A DNA stretch of 16,130 nt from Tissierellia bacterium. GTDB lineage: Bacteria; Bacillota; Clostridia; Tissierellales; Sedimentibacteraceae. Positions 7,388 through 14,581 of the stretch are shown in pieces. The notes beneath the pieces are model-generated. The model was not told the DNA's origin. It was given only the letters and a program-made list of their open reading frames with translations, and ran no database searches. Positions within the stretch are counted from its first letter, which is position 1, and every line of letters starts with the position of its first letter. Position numbers and translations under genes: made by a program. The stretch covers positions 6,153 to 22,282 of the forward strand of contig JAQVRY010000017.1 of assembly GCA_028700795.1 (NCBI GenBank). The letters are read 5' to 3'.

Positions 7388-7578
7388 GTACCACCTAATT
7401 TCCATTACGGCTCTTAAACTATATAACGGTAATCCGTTTAATCTTACTGTTATTTCAGATTAAATGCTCAAAAGCTACCTTCAGCACACATTGACCTATG
7501 AAACCTTTCATCCGGTGGATTTCACTCTCTGGCAAGTTTATGCACTTACTCCTCTTTTTCATCGCAATTATTTAATTA
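7340..7578 (-). promoter_or_regulatory. T-box leader, valine specific
   Basis: In minus-strand sense the T-box reads AGGTGGTACCGCGGG (about 7383-7396), with UGGU (7390-7393) for an ACCA tRNA end. Stem I contains AGUA-AGUGCA opposite UGUGCU-GAA. The triplet after GAA-G is GUA, a Val codon (forward 7476-7478). An AGAGAG-type Stem I element and a GGUGAAAGG-like distal loop region are also present. Uncharged tRNA-Val should favour valS read-through. Confidence 0.93.
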
Positions 7579-7584
7579 CATATC

Positions 7585-7613
7585 ATATTATTAAAAATAA
7601 GTGCCCTTGTCAA
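7585..7613 (-). promoter_or_regulatory. Sigma-A promoter of valS
   Basis: The -35 is TTGACA (7613-7608), the spacer 17 bases, and the -10 TAATAT (7590-7585), in minus-strand sense. The start would be near 7578, just before the T-box. Confidence 0.8.
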
Positions 7614-7631
7614 CAACTTTTTATTTTTTTA

Positions 7632-7660
7632 TGGAATTATTAAGCTTGTTCGATTATAAT
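7632..7660 (+). promoter_or_regulatory. Probable promoter of the DegV-family gene
   Basis: A perfect TATAAT at 7655-7660 stands 30 bases before the gene's start. The -35 position (7632-7637, TGGAAT) is weak. It is divergent from the valS promoter and separated from it by about 20 bases. Confidence 0.5.
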
Positions 7661-7689
7661 AATAGCAGTGACTTATGACGGAGGAAGAT

Positions 7690-8538
7690 ATGAGTACCAT
7701 TAAACTGTTTTCAGATAGTACCTGTGATTTGCCCAAAGAAGAAATAGAGCGTATGAATGTCGGTATAATACCGCTTGTTGTTACCTTTGAAGAAGATGCT
7801 TATAATGACGGTGTCAACATCACACCACCAGACCTATTCAATATTGTAGATGAAAGAAATATGCTGCCAAAAACATCTGCGCCTTCGCCTATTGATTTTT
7901 ATAATGCCTTTAAGCCATTTGTAGACCAAGGCAGCTCTATTATATACATCGGTCTTTCGTCAAAAATTTCAACAACAATACAAAATGCACAGCTTGCCGC
8001 AAACAAGCTTGGCAGTAACAAAGTTCATATAGTAGACTCACTGAACCTTTGCGGAGCTATCGGAGGCTTGGTTAGAACTGCATATAATTACATAAATGAG
8101 GGTTCTTCAGCAGAAGAAACAGTAAGGAGAATTGAAAAAATTATTCCTAATTATAAGTTGTTTTTTACCGTTGACAACTTGGATTATCTTTACATGGGTG
8201 GTCGTTGCAGCAGTGTTGAATCAATATTCGGTTCTATTTTAGATATAAAGCCGATAATAAGCATGTCTCCTGCCGGATTAAAATTATGGAAAAAAACAAG
8301 AGGTAAGTGGAAAGCAATAAGGATGATGATAAAAGAAGCAGCAGAAGATAAAAACAAGATCCTCTTTAATGAAATACACCTTGCCCATTCTATAGGAAGC
8401 GAAGAGGAAGCACAAAGAATTAAAGAAATGTTGATTAAAGAAACCGGTATTACCAATTACCACGAATATACAATAGGCTGTGTCATATCAAGCCATTGCG
8501 GACCGGGTACTCTTGGTTTTGGATATTTTCTTGATTGA
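7690..8538 (+). CDS. DegV family fatty-acid-binding protein
   Basis: The 282-residue protein has the DegV (FakB-like) layout. It opens with the family's IKLFSDSTCDLP near residues 4-14, has KTSAPSP near 60-67 where the family contacts the fatty-acid carboxylate, then NLDYLYMGGR in the second domain, and ends with GPGTLGFGYF. DegV proteins bind a single fatty acid; in the FakAB system FakB presents it to the kinase FakA for phosphorylation and entry into phospholipid synthesis. No FakA-type gene is in the window. I choose ATG at 7690 because GGAGGA lies seven bases upstream. An in-frame ATG at 7675 comes before that site and is unlikely to be used. It lies alone, divergent from valS, and its stop codon overlaps the btu promoter. 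The true ligand is not known. Confidence 0.93.
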   Translation: MSTIKLFSDSTCDLPKEEIERMNVGIIPLVVTFEEDAYNDGVNITPPDLFNIVDERNMLPKTSAPSPIDFYNAFKPFVDQGSSIIYIGLSSKISTTIQNAQLAANKLGSNKVHIVDSLNLCGAIGGLVRTAYNYINEGSSAEETVRRIEKIIPNYKLFFTVDNLDYLYMGGRCSSVESIFGSILDIKPIISMSPAGLKLWKKTRGKWKAIRMMIKEAAEDKNKILFNEIHLAHSIGSEEEAQRIKEMLIKETGITNYHEYTIGCVISSHCGPGTLGFGYFLD

Positions 8539-8563
8539 CAATACCAATTTAATGTAATATACT
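8535..8563 (+). promoter_or_regulatory. Sigma-A promoter of the btu operon
   Basis: TTGACA at 8535-8540, a 17-base spacer and TATACT at 8558-8563. The -35 overlaps the degV stop codon. The transcript should start near 8570, shortly before the cobalamin riboswitch. Confidence 0.8.
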
Positions 8564-8584
8564 TGATTTAATTAAACATCTTTC

Positions 8585-8746
8585 GATATTGGTGCGCTTA
8601 AATGCGATAATAGGGAATTAGGTTAAAATCCTAAACAGTCCTGCTGCCGTAATGAGAGAGCGGTTTTTATGCTTATGCAACCACTGGATAACTCCGGGAA
8701 GGTAAAAACTTGCGATGACCTCTGAGTCGGAAAACCTGCCAATGTT
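8585..8746 (+). promoter_or_regulatory. Cobalamin riboswitch
   Basis: The conserved blocks of the B12 aptamer appear in order: TAGGGAATTAGGTTAAAATCC, CCTGCTGCCGTAA, GCAACCACTGG, CCGGGAAGG, GATGACC, and the B12 box GAGTCGGAAAACCTGCC. Closing stem P1 pairs GATATTGG (8585-8592) with CCAATGTT (8739-8746). Binding of cobalamin should favour the terminator downstream and shut off btuFCD. The stretch 8747-8837 probably holds the switching region; I could not resolve the antiterminator. Confidence 0.93.
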
Positions 8747-8837
8747 ATTTGCGTAGATGCCGCAAATGCTATGCTTTACAGAGAATAGAAGCGATAGCAC
8801 ATATAAAATTGGTTAAACCAAAAAATTTGTGGAATTT

Positions 8838-8863
8838 ACGTTTCGGGAACGAGACGTTTTTTT
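8838..8863 (+). terminator. Riboswitch-controlled terminator of the btu operon
   Basis: ACGTTTCG pairs with CGAGACGT around a GGAA tetraloop and is followed by seven Ts including the stem's last base. It lies between aptamer and btuF. Confidence 0.88.
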
Positions 8864-8865
8864 AA

Positions 8866-8982
8866 TGACCTAACCCAATTTCTTCGACTGGAAGGAGAAA
8901 GAAATGGCTGGTAGGTCAGATGCAGCACAATCCCAATTTGTGCGACGAAAGGAGCAAACAAATTGGTGATGGAGCCTGCTAT
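8866..8982 (+). repeat. Double-hairpin repeat, btu copy
   Basis: The unit begins TGACCTAACCC, two bases after the terminator T-run, and carries the same two hairpins as the valS leader copies: ATTTCTT / AAGAAAT and CCAATTTGT / ACAAATTGG, with CGAC...AAGGAG loops. It lies in the sense orientation of btu transcription, hence inverted on the DNA relative to the 7103-7338 copies. It includes a 21-codon ORF at 8904-8969 (MAGRSDAAQ...) preceded by AAGGAG. The remaining 9000-9045 holds only the btuF ribosome binding site. Confidence 0.85.
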
Positions 8983-9045
8983 GTCCTAAGCGATAAATCA
9001 TTAAACCGTCCCTCAGATGTTTATAATACATAGTGGAGGAAGAGA

Positions 9046-9984
9046 ATGAAGAAAAAAAGTATTTTAACTTTAACATTTATTTGTATTATGGTCTTGCTTG
9101 CTGCTTGCACTGATAATGGTGAGGCCAAACCTCCTCAATCAGAGGAGAAAAACACTACATTGCCCACAAGGGACAGAGCAGGAAATAAAATATCTATACC
9201 AAATGAAATTAATAAAATAATTTCAATATCACCTGCTAATACAGAAATATTAATTGAATTAGGTTTTGGCGATAAGATAATTGCAACAGATGAGTATTCA
9301 AAAGATATCGAAGGGCTACCTCAAGATATACCATTATTTGATATGATGGCACCTGATGCTGAGCAAATGGTTGCTTTAGAGCCTGATATAATTTATACGA
9401 CCGGAATGGTGATGGCAGAAGGAAATGATCCATATAAGCCGATTAAAGATATTGGGATTTGCGTAGTTTTTATACCTGCCAGCGAAAGTATTGAAGGAAT
9501 TTATGAAGATATAATATTTTTCGCAAAATCTTTAAATGTTGAAAAAAAAGGTGTAGATATTGTAAATAACATGATTACTAAAATTGAAGAAATTAAAGAA
9601 ATTGGTTCTTCAATTGTAAATAAGAAAACTGTATATTTTGAAATTGCTGCAGCACCTTCACTTTATAGTTTTGGTACTGGAGTATTCTTAAATGAAATTA
9701 TTGAAATAATAGGTGCAGAAAATGTTTTAGCTGAGCACGACTGGTGGATTTCAGTTTCAGAAGAAGTTGTCATCGCATCAGACCCGGATGTGATAATCAC
9801 AAATGTAGATTATATTGAAAATCCTGTTGAAGAAATTAAGTCCCGCTCCGGATGGGAAAATATGACTGCAGTAAAAAACAATGATGTTTACTATGTTGAT
9901 AATTATGCAACTTCCCATTCCAACCATTATATTATTATTGGCTTAGAACAAATGGCAAAGGCCGTATATCCGGAAATTTATTAA
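9046..9984 (+). CDS. btuF: Corrinoid ABC transporter substrate-binding lipoprotein
   Basis: This 312-residue protein is the extracellular capture component of a B12/corrinoid importer. It has a lipoprotein signal with lipobox LLAAC, lipidated at C21, so it is membrane-anchored on the outer face. The mature part matches the BtuF/FhuD-type helical-backbone fold: RDRAGNKISIP, then ISISPANTEILIELGFGDKIIATD in lobe one, LEPDIIY, and DPDVIITNVDY and GWENMTAVKNNDVYYVD in lobe two. Sequence alone does not separate B12 binders from siderophore or haem binders of this family, but the cobalamin riboswitch upstream makes corrinoid the likely ligand. GGAGGAAGAG precedes the ATG. It is the first gene of a three-gene operon and ends one base before the permease start. 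Confidence 0.92.
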   Translation: MKKKSILTLTFICIMVLLAACTDNGEAKPPQSEEKNTTLPTRDRAGNKISIPNEINKIISISPANTEILIELGFGDKIIATDEYSKDIEGLPQDIPLFDMMAPDAEQMVALEPDIIYTTGMVMAEGNDPYKPIKDIGICVVFIPASESIEGIYEDIIFFAKSLNVEKKGVDIVNNMITKIEEIKEIGSSIVNKKTVYFEIAAAPSLYSFGTGVFLNEIIEIIGAENVLAEHDWWISVSEEVVIASDPDVIITNVDYIENPVEEIKSRSGWENMTAVKNNDVYYVDNYATSHSNHYIIIGLEQMAKAVYPEIY

Positions 9985-9985
9985 A

Positions 9986-11008
9986 ATGAAAACAAAGTTT
10001 AAAATAATATTATCTATAATATTAAGTATTATAGTAATAATGATGGGAGTAGGCTTAGGAAGCGTCACTGTACCACCTTCCCATATAATAAGTGTAATAT
10101 CAAACAAAATATTTTCTACTCCCCTTCTACCTGACATGCAAAGTGTTTCTATATCAATAATATGGAAGTTAAGATTGCCAAGAACACTTTTAGCTTTTTT
10201 AGTAGGTGGAGCTGTAGCTGTAAGCGGTACTGTTATGCAATCAGTATTGAAAAATCCTTTAGCCTCTTCTTATACATTAGGTGTGTCTTCGGGTGCATCA
10301 TTGGGAGCAGCAATAATCATTGTAACAGGTTTTAGCATACCCTTTTTAGGATTGTTTACTTTACCTGTTGTGGGCTTAACATTTGGATTATTGACTGTTT
10401 TTGCAGCTGTAAAGTTCGCAGCTAAAATGGATAAAAACTTAGAAAATAATACTATAATTTTAGTTGGCATGGTCTTTTCATTATTTGTTAATGCAATATT
10501 GACTCTCATTACAGCCATAGCAAGGGACCATCTTGCTCAGCTTACTTTTTGGCAAATGGGAAGCTTTTCATTGAAGGACTGGTCAAGTGTATTAATACTG
10601 TTTCCTATTATATTTATTGGAGTATTAATTATACAAAATTATTCAAAAGAATTGGATATAATGACTTTTGGAGAGGAACAGGCATTCACCATGGGAGTGG
10701 ATGTTCATAAAATCAAGTGGATTCTCTTAGGGCTTTCAGCAGCACTTACTGGCAGTGCTATATCATTTGTAGGAGTAATCGGGTTTATTGATTTAATTGC
10801 ACCCCATGTGGTAAGAAAGATATTTGGCTCCAACCATAAAACAGTAATTCCAATGTCAGTGGTTTTTGGCGGTTCATTTATGGTTCTTTGTGACTTAATT
10901 GCAAGAACAATCATATCACCTTCTGAATTGCCTGTAGGAGCAATCACTGCATTGATAGGTGCACCATTTTTTGCTTATGTTTATTTTTCAAAAAGAAAGG
11001 GGTTATAA
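9986..11008 (+). CDS. btuC: Corrinoid ABC transporter permease, FecCD family
   Basis: A 340-residue, very hydrophobic membrane protein with roughly nine or ten transmembrane helices, as in BtuC/FhuB-type permeases that form the import channel as dimers. Family landmarks are RLPRTLLAFLVGGAVAVSG (63-81), NPLASSYTLGVSSGAS (90-104) and the FxGVIGFIDLIAPHVVRKIFG stretch near 256-280, which contains the ATPase-coupling region, plus the ISPSELPVGAITALIGAPFF C-terminal motif. It starts one base after the btuF stop with only a weak ribosome binding site, which suggests translational coupling. The ATPase gene begins immediately after its stop. Confidence 0.93.
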   Translation: MKTKFKIILSIILSIIVIMMGVGLGSVTVPPSHIISVISNKIFSTPLLPDMQSVSISIIWKLRLPRTLLAFLVGGAVAVSGTVMQSVLKNPLASSYTLGVSSGASLGAAIIIVTGFSIPFLGLFTLPVVGLTFGLLTVFAAVKFAAKMDKNLENNTIILVGMVFSLFVNAILTLITAIARDHLAQLTFWQMGSFSLKDWSSVLILFPIIFIGVLIIQNYSKELDIMTFGEEQAFTMGVDVHKIKWILLGLSAALTGSAISFVGVIGFIDLIAPHVVRKIFGSNHKTVIPMSVVFGGSFMVLCDLIARTIISPSELPVGAITALIGAPFFAYVYFSKRKGL

Positions 11009-11812
11009 ATGCTCACTTTACAAAATGTAACTGCAGGTTATAACGGAATTGATGTAATATATAATATTTCCTTAAGCGTTAAAGAAGGTGAAAATCTTTG
11101 TATCATCGGGCCTAATGGCTGTGGAAAGACAACACTTATTAAGGCGATTTCAGGAATTATCCCCCATCAAGGAATTATTAAGATAGACGGAAATGATATA
11201 AGTAATATGAAAAGGGTGGATGTTGCAAAGAAAATAGCTGTTATGTCCCAAATTTCAAATATTTACTTTTCATACAGCATTTACGAAACTGTACTTCTTG
11301 GAAGGTATCTTCATATGAAGGGCAGAACCTTCAAAGAGCCTTCCGCAAGAGACAGAGAATATACTGATAAATGTTTAAAGGCTGTAGGACTTTTGAATAT
11401 AAAACATAAGCAAATAAGTACTTTATCGGGCGGACAGCTGCAAAGAGTTTATTTAGCAAGAACCTTAGCTCAAGAGCCTAACATAATTCTACTTGATGAG
11501 CCAACAAACCATTTGGATTTAAAACATCAGACAGAATTAATCGACTTTTTGAAGGATTGGTCAAAAAATGAAGGTCATTCGGTAATAGGTGTACTGCATG
11601 ATTTGAATTTAGCAATAAAACTGTCAGATAATATGCTAATTTTAGATAATGGAAATATAGCTGCTTACGGCAATGCAAATGAAGTGATTTCTTCTAATCT
11701 CTTAAATGAAGTCTATGATATGAATGTAACAGAGTACATGGTTGATTCCTTAAGACATTGGGAGAGCATTGATTCTTATTATAATAAAAACAAATTACGG
11801 AAAGTCAATTAA
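11009..11812 (+). CDS. btuD: Corrinoid ABC transporter ATP-binding protein
   Basis: The 267-residue cytoplasmic ATPase drives import through the BtuC-type permease. It shows Walker A GPNGCGKTT (34-42), Q-loop Q81, ABC signature LSGGQ (139-143), Walker B IILLDEP (159-165), the NHLDL D-loop (167-171) and switch histidine H197 in VLHDLN. It belongs to the FepC/BtuD subfamily. A roughly 60-residue tail follows the H-loop and ends in SLRHWESIDSYYNK. The start ATG directly follows the btuC stop, with AAAGGGG overlapping the end of btuC. The stop codon overlaps the operon terminator stem, so this is the last gene of the transcript. Confidence 0.94.
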   Translation: MLTLQNVTAGYNGIDVIYNISLSVKEGENLCIIGPNGCGKTTLIKAISGIIPHQGIIKIDGNDISNMKRVDVAKKIAVMSQISNIYFSYSIYETVLLGRYLHMKGRTFKEPSARDREYTDKCLKAVGLLNIKHKQISTLSGGQLQRVYLARTLAQEPNIILLDEPTNHLDLKHQTELIDFLKDWSKNEGHSVIGVLHDLNLAIKLSDNMLILDNGNIAAYGNANEVISSNLLNEVYDMNVTEYMVDSLRHWESIDSYYNKNKLRKVN

Positions 11813-11840
11813 TAACCGAAACAGCCGGTTATTATTTTTT
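11811..11840 (+). terminator. Intrinsic terminator of the btu operon
   Basis: AATAACCG (11811-11818) pairs with CGGTTATT (11826-11833) around a seven-base loop, and a T-run follows to 11840. Confidence 0.9.
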
Positions 11841-11844
11841 ATGG

Positions 11845-11873
11845 TTATTAAAAGCAATTATTCTGGGTATAAT
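11845..11873 (+). promoter_or_regulatory. Probable promoter of the GerMN lipoprotein gene
   Basis: A perfect TATAAT at 11868-11873 lies 17 bases after a weak -35, TTATTA (11845-11850), and directly follows the btu terminator. Confidence 0.55.
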
Positions 11874-11906
11874 AAATTAACCAAATTTTGCAAAAAGGAG
11901 AGCATT

Positions 11907-12932
11907 ATGAAAAAATTATTAGTGATTTCGATAGTGCTTGCTGTAATTTTTACGGCATGTAATAACATTGCTGTCCCGCCTGAAGAACCTGATAATAGCG
12001 AGAATGTGTCAATAGAAGAATATTATCCTATTACTGAAAATACAAAGTATTCATATGAAGGTGAAGGAAATGAATTTGCAGCATATGTGGCATTTGTTGA
12101 TTATATTTCAAATAACCGCATTCAGAATCGAACAAACAACGGTGGAACAGAATCTGTTGATGTGTTGGAGTTAAAGGATAATCAATTAACTTTATTATAT
12201 TCAAGAGGTGAAACCTATTTTAGACATAATTTTTTAAACAATGAATATGGAGAGGGGAAAATTCTTTTGAAAGGTCCGTTTGAAGAAGGAAATTCATGGG
12301 CTTATGATGAAAACACAACTGCAACCATAACCGGCTTATCAAAAGAAGTGGTCACTACTCTTGGCAATTATAAGGCAATTGAAGTTACCTTAGAAGACGA
12401 ACAAGGAAAGACCGTAAATTATTATGCAAAGGATGTGGGATTGGTTAAAACAATCAGCTCCGGTGAAGGTTATGAAGTATCTTCAACTTTATCATCTGTA
12501 GAAAATAATATACCTCTGATACAGACCATAACCTTATTTTATCCTAATATAGATGGCTCGCTTGATACAATAGATGTTCAAATAGAATTCAACACCAATG
12601 ATGAACCTGAAGATGTTATAGAAAAAATAGTCAAGGAGCTATCTGTTTATGAAATTTTTAGCCCCAATACAGTAATCAATGAATTATACTATGATGAAGA
12701 AGAAAACAGCGTTCATATTGATTTGTCTGAAGATTTTGTAACAGAAATGAATGCGGGTGCTAGTTTCGAAGCATTGATACTTCAAAGTTTAACCAACACC
12801 TTAGGTCAGTACTACGGAGTTCAGGAAGTATATATAACAATTGACGGAGGACCTTATGAATCAGGGCACATAATAATTGAAGAAGGTGAGCCGTCATTAG
12901 TAAACTTCGATAATGTGAACCCGAGAGAATAG
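11907..12932 (+). CDS. GerMN-domain lipoprotein
   Basis: The protein is 341 residues when started at ATG 11907, which has AAGGAG upstream and begins a proper lipoprotein signal (MKKLLVISIVLAVIFTAC, lipidated at C18). A longer frame opens at 11769 inside btuD but has no such signal. Residues 30-190 form a region of beta-strand character (YYPITENTKYSYEGEGNEF) resembling domains found before GerMN in other clostridial proteins; I cannot name it with certainty. Residues of about 195-325 fit the GerMN domain (ITLFYPNIDG, ELYYDEEENSVHIDLSEDF, LTNTLGQYYGVQEVYITIDG), known from the germination protein GerM and lipoprotein LpqB. A membrane-surface role, possibly tied to sporulation or the cell envelope, is inferred. 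It is monocistronic, convergent with cysE. Confidence 0.82.
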   Translation: MKKLLVISIVLAVIFTACNNIAVPPEEPDNSENVSIEEYYPITENTKYSYEGEGNEFAAYVAFVDYISNNRIQNRTNNGGTESVDVLELKDNQLTLLYSRGETYFRHNFLNNEYGEGKILLKGPFEEGNSWAYDENTTATITGLSKEVVTTLGNYKAIEVTLEDEQGKTVNYYAKDVGLVKTISSGEGYEVSSTLSSVENNIPLIQTITLFYPNIDGSLDTIDVQIEFNTNDEPEDVIEKIVKELSVYEIFSPNTVINELYYDEEENSVHIDLSEDFVTEMNAGASFEALILQSLTNTLGQYYGVQEVYITIDGGPYESGHIIIEEGEPSLVNFDNVNPRE

Positions 12933-12942
12933 AAAGAATAGG

Positions 12943-12964
12943 TTACATAAGTGCCATTATGTAA
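12943..12964 (+). terminator. Possible weak terminator hairpin
   Basis: TTACATAA and TTATGTAA form a perfect eight-base-pair stem around GTGCCA, ten bases after the lipoprotein stop codon. No T-run follows, so termination is uncertain. Confidence 0.3.
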
Positions 12965-12968
12965 ACAA

Positions 12969-13049
12969 GGGGACTAGAGATGTGTCCCTCACAAATTGGG
13001 GACATTTCTCTGTCCCGCAGAGGCTTTCCCTGAGGTAGAGATGTGTCCC
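12969..13049. repeat. GGGACA-type palindromic intergenic repeat
   Basis: GGGGACTAGAGATGTGTCCC at 12969-12988 is inverted as GGGGACATTTCTCTGTCCC at about 12998-13015, with ACAAATT in the loop. A third partial copy, TAGAGATGTGTCCC, recurs exactly at 12975-12988 and 13036-13049. It lies between convergent genes and has no coding content. Confidence 0.7.
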
Positions 13050-13056
13050 CTTTCCG

Positions 13057-13614
13057 CTAAATTGCATATTCGCTCAAGTTAATAATGTTGCTTCCTTTAT
13101 TAACCTCTCTTGCAGGAATCCCAACAACTGTTGAATTAGGACGGGTATCCTTCAATACAACAGCATTTGCACCTACTCTTGTTCCTGAAGCAATATAAAT
13201 GTTTCCAAGAATTTTTGCTGATGCTCCTATCACTACATTATCTCCAACGGTAGGATGTCTTTTCCCTTTTTCATTTCCGGTGCCTCCCAAGGTGGCTCCA
13301 TGGAACATTGTCACGTTATTCCCCACAACTGCTGTTTCTCCTATTACTACGCCCATGCCGTGGTCTATAAAGAGTCCCTTCCCAATGGTTGCGCCGGGAT
13401 GAATTTCAATTCCTGTCCTGTGTCTTGCTATGTTTGATATAAGTCTTGCCAGAAAATATCTTTTCTTTAAATATAATTTGTGAGCAATTTTATATGCTAT
13501 CAACGCTTTAGTATGAGGATACAAAAGCAAAACTTCCATCCTGTTTTTTGCAGCAGGATCTCTTCCAAACACAGAGTCTATATCCTCAATTATTGAGCTT
13601 ATAAATTTAATCAT
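13057..13614 (-). CDS. cysE: Serine O-acetyltransferase (short, EpsC type)
   Basis: This enzyme makes O-acetylserine from serine and acetyl-CoA, the substrate for the neighbouring cysteine synthase. The 185-residue chain is the short form lacking most of the N-terminal domain of the E. coli enzyme. The left-handed beta-helix hexapeptide domain begins near residue 69: GIEIHPGATIGKGLFIDHG (68-86), with the catalytic Asp-His pair D84/H85, then GETAVVG, HGATLGGTG (105-113), GKRHPTVGDNVVIGA, and the VVGIPARE end. I choose ATG at 13614 because AAAGGA lies nine bases upstream; the frame can extend to TTG at 13632 but that would put the binding site inside the gene. It follows cysK by about 18 bases and shares its transcript and Cys T-box. 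Confidence 0.94.
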   Translation of the reverse strand: MIKFISSIIEDIDSVFGRDPAAKNRMEVLLLYPHTKALIAYKIAHKLYLKKRYFLARLISNIARHRTGIEIHPGATIGKGLFIDHGMGVVIGETAVVGNNVTMFHGATLGGTGNEKGKRHPTVGDNVVIGASAKILGNIYIASGTRVGANAVVLKDTRPNSTVVGIPAREVNKGSNIINLSEYAI

Positions 13615-13632
13615 TATTATCATTCCTTTCAA

Positions 13633-14523
13633 TTAATACTTAACTACCGACAAATATTTTTCTCCTCCGTCGGGAGCTATAGTTAGAATTTTTTTATTAT
13701 TGCCGTATTTTTGTGCTAATTTCCTTGCTGAAGCTATATTAGCCCCTGATGAAATTCCTATTAGCATTCCTATTTTAGCTGATACTTCCACAGCAGTATC
13801 AATTGCTTCCTCATCGGTAATTGTAACTATTTCATCCACGAAATCTCCATTGTATGCACCCGGTATAAAACCTGCCCCAATACCTTGAATTTTGTGAGGT
13901 GACGGGCTGCCGCCTGACAATACGGGTGACTTGGAAGGCTCAACACCTGCAGTAATAATATTTTTGTTATATTCCTTCAGCCTTTTTGCCACTCCTGATA
14001 TGGTTCCACCGGAACCGACTCCAGCTGTAAATATATCAATATCATTCAGCTGCTTTATAATTTCCTGTCCTGTTGTATCATAGTGAATTCTTGGATTAGC
14101 AGGGTTGTTAAACTGGTCGGGCATAAAATAGTATTTATCATCGTTCAGCAGTTCATTAGTCCTTGCTATGGCTCCGCTCATCCCTTTTTGTCCTTCTGTT
14201 AGTATTAATGTGGCACCATGTGCTTCAATGATGTTTCTTCTTTCCACACTCATAGTTTCAGGCATCACTATTATTACTTTATATCCCTTCAATCTTCCAA
14301 TGAGCGCTAATGCAATACCTGTGTTTCCGCTTGTAGGCTCCACTATGATGCTGTTCTTACTCAAATATCCTTTTGCTTCCGCATCTTCAATCATCCCTAA
14401 TGCAGCTCTGTCTTTAATGCTTCCGCCGGGATTGAATTTTTCCATTTTTAAGTAAATATTTTCTCCCGGTAATTTTACTAAAGGAGTGTTTCCTATTAAG
14501 TTTAAAGAATTGTTATATATCAT
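13633..14523 (-). CDS. cysK: Cysteine synthase (O-acetylserine sulfhydrylase)
   Basis: This PLP enzyme forms cysteine from O-acetylserine and sulfide in the cytoplasm. The 296 residues match the family length. The PLP lysine is K37 in NPGGSIKDRAA. The substrate loop TSGNTG is at 64-69, the phosphate-binding loop GVGSGGTISG at 168-177, and GISSGAN at 256-262. The C-terminal motif reads APDGGEKYLS at 283-292, where PDSGERY is common. CysK and CysM/CBS-like relatives are hard to separate, but the adjacent cysE and the T-box specific for cysteine support this role. The start ATG at 14523 has AGAGG upstream. It is the first gene of the cysK-cysE operon. Confidence 0.95.
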   Translation of the reverse strand: MIYNNSLNLIGNTPLVKLPGENIYLKMEKFNPGGSIKDRAALGMIEDAEAKGYLSKNSIIVEPTSGNTGIALALIGRLKGYKVIIVMPETMSVERRNIIEAHGATLILTEGQKGMSGAIARTNELLNDDKYYFMPDQFNNPANPRIHYDTTGQEIIKQLNDIDIFTAGVGSGGTISGVAKRLKEYNKNIITAGVEPSKSPVLSGGSPSPHKIQGIGAGFIPGAYNGDFVDEIVTITDEEAIDTAVEVSAKIGMLIGISSGANIASARKLAQKYGNNKKILTIAPDGGEKYLSVVKY

Positions 14524-14550
14524 GTTATTACCTCTTTCTTTTCCACTAAA

Positions 14551-14581
14551 TAATAAAATCCGCCTCTGTAAAGAGACGGAT
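14551..14581 (-). terminator. T-box attenuator terminator of cysK
   Basis: ATCCGTCTCT (14581-14572) pairs with AGAGGCGGAT (14567-14558) with one G-U pair around TTAC. A T-rich stretch (TTTTATTATTT) follows. The spacer to the cysK start is about 30 bases and holds its ribosome binding site. Confidence 0.82.

Noticed and set aside
7675..7689. An upstream ATG for the DegV-family gene
   Set aside because: The GGAGGA site lies after this ATG and is well spaced for ATG 7690, where the family's N-terminus begins.
7339..8865. A composite transposon bounded by the double-hairpin repeats
   Set aside because: No transposase or recombinase is encoded inside; the content is two housekeeping regulatory regions and degV.
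9022..9027. TATAAT just before btuF as a second, riboswitch-independent promoter
   Set aside because: No usable -35 at 16-18 bases upstream, and it nearly overlaps the ribosome binding site, so a chance match in AT-rich DNA is more likely.
11769..11906. A longer N-terminal extension of the GerMN lipoprotein, from ATG 11769
   Set aside because: It overlaps the end of btuD and the operon terminator, lacks a good ribosome binding site, and would bury the lipoprotein signal that starts at 11907.
13615..13632. An upstream TTG start for cysE directly after the cysK stop
   Set aside because: The AAAGGA ribosome binding site lies within this stretch and serves the ATG at 13614.
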